Assembly (NCBI GenBank): GCA_041591895.1
Contig: JBFHRE010000001.1
Span: 1-64,000, forward strand
From: JBFHRE01 sp041591895
Lineage (GTDB): Bacteria; Actinomycetota; Acidimicrobiia; Spongiisociales; ZC4RG35
Length of the DNA: 64,000 nucleotides
Direction: 5' to 3'
This document shows, piece after piece, positions 60,265-64,000 of this stretch. A model generated the notes under the pieces. It did not search any database, was not told the DNA's origin, and saw only the letters and a list, made by a program, of their open reading frames with translations. The position numbers and the translations under genes were made by a program. Numbering within the stretch: the first letter of the stretch is position 1; each line of letters opens with the position of its first letter.

Positions 60265-60270
60265 TAGAGT
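60265..60270 (+). promoter_or_regulatory. Candidate -10 box of the coiled-coil gene and polA, leaderless
   Basis: TAGAGT lies 7 nt before the ATG at 60278, without a ribosome-binding site. Confidence 0.5.
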
Positions 60271-60277
60271 CGCAGGC

Positions 60278-60553
60278 ATGAGCCGCATCCAACGCAAGCT
60301 GCTCGCGATCATGGATGAGGTCGAACGTCTCGTCGTCGAGCGCCGCCAGGTGGAGGATGAGCTGTCGTTTCACAGGTTGATCGACGACGACGCCCAGCGC
60401 GACGCGGCGGTGTCGGGCCTCGACGTCGATCGCCGTGAGGCCGGCTCGACGAGTGCCGATGTGAGGCGCTTCGAACGGCGGTTGAGTGCCATCGATGCGC
60501 GTCTCGAGAAGCTCGAAGAACGGCGCGTGAAGCTCACGGATAGGCTGGCCTGA
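60278..60553 (+). CDS. Coiled-coil protein, function unknown
   Basis: A 91-residue protein that is almost entirely helical and charged, with heptads of Leu/Val/Ile (for example KLLAIMDEVERLVVERRQVEDEL, shown here only as positions 8-30, and residues 65-90). It has no membrane segment. It starts at ATG 60278 after a TAGAGT box; the in-frame extension upstream would cross the tRNA. It ends 3 nt before polA, so they may be co-transcribed. No family recognised. Confidence 0.7.
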   Translation: MSRIQRKLLAIMDEVERLVVERRQVEDELSFHRLIDDDAQRDAAVSGLDVDRREAGSTSADVRRFERRLSAIDARLEKLEERRVKLTDRLA

Positions 60554-60556
60554 CCC

Positions 60557-63166
60557 ATGCCCACCCTGGCGCTTCTCGACGGCCATTCGATCGCGTACCG
60601 CGCGTTCTTTGCGTTGCCCGAGGATCTCGCCACCAGTTCGGGGCAGGTGACCAACTCCGTGTTCGGTTTCACCCGGATGCTGATCAAGCTCCTTGGCGAT
60701 CATCATCCCGATGCGGTGGCGGTGGCCTGGGACGTCGGCCGGCAGACGTTCCGGACCGAGGAATACCCGGAGTACAAGGCCCAACGGACCAGCGCCCCGG
60801 ACAATTTCAAATCTCAGCTGCCGCTCATCCGCGAGGTTCTGGAATCTCTGGACATCAGCCAGCTGCAACAGGAGGGGTATGAGGCGGACGACGTCATCGC
60901 CTCACTGTCCGAGAAAGCGGTCGCCGGGGGGTGGGACGTGCTGGTGGTGACCGGAGACCGCGACGCGTTTCAGCTGGTCGATGGGCATCGGAAGGTGCTG
61001 TACACCCGCCGGGGGATATCCGACACGGTCCTGGCCGATGCCGCGTACATCGAGGAGAAGTACGGGATCCGGCCCGACCAGTACGTCGAGTACGCCGCTC
61101 TCCGGGGGGACAACTCCGACAATCTGCCTGGCGTACCCGGGGTGGGGGAGAAGACCGCGGCCAAGCTGATCTCGGGATACGGCAATCTCGAGGGAGTCTT
61201 CGACCACCTGGACGAGCAGACCCCCAAGTTGAAGGAGAACCTGGCCGAGCACAAACATCAGGCGTTCTTGAATCGCAGCCTGATGCGCCTCGTGCGGTCC
61301 CTGGAGGTCGATGTCGATTTCGACAAACTGCTCGACAGCCATTGGGACCAGCCCAAGGCCCGTGAGCTGTTCACGAGCCTCGAATTTCATTCCCTGTGGG
61401 AGGACCTGCTCGAGGTGCTGCCGGGCGGAGTCACGCCCGACCGAGAGGTCCTCGAGGCCGAGGGGCGCCTGGGCGATGCGGTCGACATCGTGGCAGCAGC
61501 CGAATCGGGGAATCTGGTTCTCGACCTGTTCGAAGAGGGCGACTTCTCCGGGTTGGTCGCCCTGACGGGAGAGGAGTCGGCGGTGGTAGTCCCCCTCGAT
61601 CGCCTCGATGGAGCTGCGGGCGTGCTCGCCGATCCAAGTGTGTCGAAGCAGGGACACGACCTGAAAACGGTCAGCCGGCGACTTGGCGACCTGGGACTGC
61701 GGGTGGAGGGCATCGGCTTCGACACAGCGCTCGCCGCCTATGTCCTCGACCCGTCATCCCGGGCCTATTCACTCGGCGACGTGGTGGAGCGCTGGCTTGG
61801 GAGCGAACTCGACTCGGTCGACCGCGAGCCGGCCGAACCGGTGGGACAGGGAGCGTTCGACTTCTCCGGCGGACCCGATCTCGACGCAGCCGCCCGGCGG
61901 GTGGTGGCCATTTCCCGGTTGGTTCCGGTTCTCGAGGAGGTGCTGTCGAACTGGGAGGAGCTGGACCTGTTCCGGGACTTCGAGCTTCCCCTCATCGAGG
62001 TTCTCGCCCGCATGGAGACGGCAGGGATCGCCATCGATCGGCCCTATCTGGAAGGCATGGGCGAGGAGCTGCGGTCGGAGCTGTCGAATCTGGAGGTGGA
62101 GATACATGACCTCGCCGGCGAGTCGTTCAACATCAACTCGACCGATCAGCTGGCCCAGGTGCTCTTCACCAAGCTCGAACTGCCGGTCCTCAAGAAGACC
62201 GGCACCGGCAAGCCATCGACCGACGCTTCGGTGTTGGAGAAGCTCGACCATCCGCTCATCGAGAGGCTGTTGCGGTACCGGGAGCTCGAGAAACTGCGGT
62301 CCACCTACGTCGACGGGTATCTGCCACTGATCGGCGCCGACGGCAGGATCCACACCCGTTTCAACCAGATGGCGGCCTCGACCGGCCGTCTCTCGTCCGA
62401 GGAGCCCAACCTGCAGAACATCCCGGTGCGGTCCGAGACCGGCCGGACCGTGCGGCGCGCCTTCGTTCCCCAGGAGGGATGGAGGTTCATCGTGGCCGAC
62501 TATTCCCAGATCGAGCTCCGGGTCCTGGCCCACATGTCGCAGGAACCGGCGCTGATCGACGCCTTCCAGCGGGGAGCGGACATCCACACCGCTACAGCCG
62601 CGAGAGTGTTCGGGGTCCCCGACGACCTCGTGAGCGGTGAGATGCGCCGCCTGGCGAAGATGATCAACTTCGGCCTCCTCTACGGAATGGAGGCGTATGG
62701 ACTGGCCGATCGGCTCGGGATCTCTCGGGACGAGGCGAGAGCCCACATCGATGCTTACTTCGACCAATTCCGGGGCGTAAAGGACTATCTCGACGGAGTC
62801 GTCACCCAGGCCCGACGTGACGGCTACACCTCGACCCTCTTCGGGCGACGGCGCTACCTCCCCGAACTCAAATCGGACAACTTCCGCGTGCGGCAGATGG
62901 GGGAGCGGATGGCCCTCAACGCCCCGATCCAGGGCACCGCCGCCGACATCATCAAGAAGGCGATGATCGACCTCGATCGCGCCATCGCCGGGCACGAGGG
63001 AAGGCTCCTCCTCCAGATCCACGACGAGTTGGTTCTCGAGGCGCCACCGGACGAGATCGATGATCTGTCTGCCACGACGGTCGATGTGATGGCGGGTGTG
63101 GCGCAACTGGCGGTGCCGCTGGTGGCCGAGGTGGCGGTGTGCGATAACTTGGCTGAAGCCAAGTGA
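60557..63166 (+). CDS. polA: DNA polymerase I
   Basis: An 869-residue family A polymerase for repair and Okazaki-fragment maturation. The N-terminal 5'-3' nuclease has VTGDRDAFQLV and GVPGVGEKTAAKL. The polymerase has motif A (DYSQIELRVLAHMS), motif B (RRLAKMINFGLLYGM) and motif C (QIHDELVLEAP). The middle 3'-5' exonuclease domain is present but lacks the DxE metal residues (LDLF instead of the DTETD-type motif), so proofreading is probably lost, as in mycobacterial and Thermus PolA. Confidence 0.95.
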   Translation: MPTLALLDGHSIAYRAFFALPEDLATSSGQVTNSVFGFTRMLIKLLGDHHPDAVAVAWDVGRQTFRTEEYPEYKAQRTSAPDNFKSQLPLIREVLESLDISQLQQEGYEADDVIASLSEKAVAGGWDVLVVTGDRDAFQLVDGHRKVLYTRRGISDTVLADAAYIEEKYGIRPDQYVEYAALRGDNSDNLPGVPGVGEKTAAKLISGYGNLEGVFDHLDEQTPKLKENLAEHKHQAFLNRSLMRLVRSLEVDVDFDKLLDSHWDQPKARELFTSLEFHSLWEDLLEVLPGGVTPDREVLEAEGRLGDAVDIVAAAESGNLVLDLFEEGDFSGLVALTGEESAVVVPLDRLDGAAGVLADPSVSKQGHDLKTVSRRLGDLGLRVEGIGFDTALAAYVLDPSSRAYSLGDVVERWLGSELDSVDREPAEPVGQGAFDFSGGPDLDAAARRVVAISRLVPVLEEVLSNWEELDLFRDFELPLIEVLARMETAGIAIDRPYLEGMGEELRSELSNLEVEIHDLAGESFNINSTDQLAQVLFTKLELPVLKKTGTGKPSTDASVLEKLDHPLIERLLRYRELEKLRSTYVDGYLPLIGADGRIHTRFNQMAASTGRLSSEEPNLQNIPVRSETGRTVRRAFVPQEGWRFIVADYSQIELRVLAHMSQEPALIDAFQRGADIHTATAARVFGVPDDLVSGEMRRLAKMINFGLLYGMEAYGLADRLGISRDEARAHIDAYFDQFRGVKDYLDGVVTQARRDGYTSTLFGRRRYLPELKSDNFRVRQMGERMALNAPIQGTAADIIKKAMIDLDRAIAGHEGRLLLQIHDELVLEAPPDEIDDLSATTVDVMAGVAQLAVPLVAEVAVCDNLAEAK

Positions 63167-63253
63167 GCCGCCGGCTTCCAGCCGCCAGCTACCAGCCAGA
63201 CGCCGGACTCAGAGCTGGCAGCCGGCAGCTGGTGGCGGGTAGCTGGCTCGGAC
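63167..63253. repeat. Intergenic short-word repeat tract after polA
   Basis: The words CCAGCCGCCAGC, AGCTACCAGCC, GCAGCCGGCAGCTGGTGG and TAGCTGGC follow each other. The 12-mer CCAGCCGCCAGC also occurs at 59805-59816. No gene is evident. The arms GCCAGCTACC/GGTAGCTGGC can pair, which may help stop polA transcription. Confidence 0.45.
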
Positions 63254-63282
63254 TTTCGGCCGCGAACTCCATGTGATAGCCT
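63254..63282 (+). promoter_or_regulatory. Candidate rpsA promoter
   Basis: TTTCGG (63254-63259) and TAGCCT (63277-63282) are 17 bp apart, and a TGTGA precedes the -10. This would give a leader of about 60 nt before rpsA, with a GGAGGT ribosome-binding site at 63331-63336. Confidence 0.4.
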
Positions 63283-63349
63283 GATCACACCCTTGGACAC
63301 GTGTATTCGTCGTCCTTGGGAAATCCTTTCGGAGGTAGAGAACCCACCC

Positions 63350-64000
63350 ATGTCAGACCAAGAGACCGCGCCCGAGGCCGTAGAGCCGGAGGCGGACACC
63401 GTGGCCGAGACCGTCGACGCCGCTGCCGAAGAGGCCGCCGCCGAGCCGGTTGCCGAGACGGCCCCAGACCCGATCGTTGAAGACGAAAAGGCGCCCGTGA
63501 GCGAGGCCCCTGCCACCGTCGAGGCTGTCACCGGCGAGGCTGCCACGCCCGAGGCCCCTGCCACCGTCGAGGCTGTCACACCCGAGGCCCCTGTCACACC
63601 CGAGGCACCCAAGGTGGCACCGGCCGGTCCCGTCGCCATTGTCGCCCCGGACCTCAGCCATCTTTCCGATGACATCATCGACGACTTCGAGGCGGCCATC
63701 GCCGCCACCGTCATCGAGTTCAAGGAGGGGGACATCGTCGAGGGCACGGTCGTGAGCGTCGACGGTGACGGTGCGATGGTCGACATCGGTTACAAGTCGG
63801 AGGGGTTGATCCCCACCGAGGAGCTCTCTATCCGCAACAACGTGGACCCGACCAACATCGTGAAGGTCGGCGACCGGGTCGAAGCGCTCGTTCTCAACAA
63901 GGAGGACGACGAGGGCCGGCTCATTCTCTCGAAGAAGCGAGCTCAATACGAGCGGGCCTGGGGCCGGATTCAGCAGATCACCGATTCCGGGGAGACCGTA
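63350..64000 (+). CDS. rpsA: 30S ribosomal protein S1, 3' end outside the window
   Basis: The first 217 codons of ribosomal protein S1, which helps mRNA bind the small subunit. The first S1 domain is at about residues 121-195 (EFKEGDIVEGTVV, DIGYKSEGLIPTEEL, ILSKKRAQYERAW). Before it lies an unusual stretch of about 100 residues that is almost all Glu, Ala, Pro, Val and Thr and contains repeated EAPATVEAVT units. The gene runs off the right edge. GGAGGT lies 13 nt before the ATG. Confidence 0.93.
   Translation, partial: MSDQETAPEAVEPEADTVAETVDAAAEEAAAEPVAETAPDPIVEDEKAPVSEAPATVEAVTGEAATPEAPATVEAVTPEAPVTPEAPKVAPAGPVAIVAPDLSHLSDDIIDDFEAAIAATVIEFKEGDIVEGTVVSVDGDGAMVDIGYKSEGLIPTEELSIRNNVDPTNIVKVGDRVEALVLNKEDDEGRLILSKKRAQYERAWGRIQQITDSGETV
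63503..63579 (+). repeat. 48-nt spaced direct repeat inside rpsA
   Basis: A 29-nt sequence beginning GAGGCCCCTGCC occurs identically at 63503-63531 and 63551-63579, offset by 48 nt (16 codons), and encodes EAPATVEAV. A shorter variant follows from 63584. The repeat keeps the reading frame, so copy-number change would lengthen or shorten the S1 N-terminal tail. Confidence 0.9.

Overview
The window is 64 kb of GC-rich bacterial chromosome, dense with housekeeping genes and almost free of mobile DNA. The gene set points to an actinomycete-type lineage (Actinomycetota). It has a dcw cell-wall/division cluster with ftsZ, sepF, yggT and divIVA but no ftsA; a MurE with the DNPR signature of meso-diaminopimelate enzymes; DUF3040 and DUF2652 proteins; a tandem pair of ArsA/Get3-like ATPases; and many start codons only 6-10 nt after a TAnnnT -10 box, as expected for leaderless mRNAs. 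An Acidimicrobiia-like or related uncultured actinobacterium is my best guess, but no 16S gene is present to prove it.

Layout. 1-3040: end of a type II fatty acid synthesis operon (fabH, fabG, acpP, fabF). 3066-7618: two membrane proteins of unknown function, a Nudix hydrolase, a histidine phosphatase, DNA polymerase IV, a DUF3040 protein and a MerR-type regulator. 7652-12086 (minus strand): a moxR-DUF58-transglutaminase operon. 12243-14751: small unknown genes, an HNH nuclease and a cyclase-like/SRPBCC protein. 14905-31994: the dcw cluster, mraZ-rsmH-ftsL-ftsI-murE-mraY-murD-ftsW-murG-murC-murB-ftsQ-ftsZ-pgeF-yggS-sepF-yggT-divIVA, with murF missing from its usual place. 31999-39266: ileS, a DUF167 protein, a DksA/TraR-type zinc-finger protein, lspA, rluD-type synthase, pfkA and a rhomboid protease. 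39373-42873: dnaE. 43044-49131 (mostly minus): ArsA-like pair with a small partner, a double-domain ThyX-like protein, a DMT transporter, a thioesterase and xanthine phosphoribosyltransferase. 49168-53196: nth, MATE, MFS and ccdA. 53218-54021: a methyltransferase of lower GC. 54066-59786: trpE-ygfZ-trpC-trpF-trpB-trpA. 60134-64000: tRNA-Leu, a coiled-coil protein, polA and the start of rpsA.

The genes are tightly packed. Most same-strand neighbours overlap by 1-8 nt (ATGA or GTGA), so translation is probably coupled through the fab, dcw, moxR, ArsA-like and trp operons. The dcw operon starts at a clear promoter overlapped by helically phased TGG boxes that look like MraZ sites. It also has a very strong hairpin that buries the rsmH ribosome-binding site and start codon. 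ftsZ and divIVA appear to have extra promoters, the latter with a perfect 16-bp palindrome between its -35 and -10.

No CRISPR array, prophage, insertion sequence or obvious new defence system is visible. The most unusual items are the double ThyX-like protein with a split active-site signature, the rsmH hairpin, the divIVA promoter palindrome, the murF-less dcw cluster, the long repeat-containing N-terminal extension of ribosomal protein S1, and short-word repeats in intergenic DNA.
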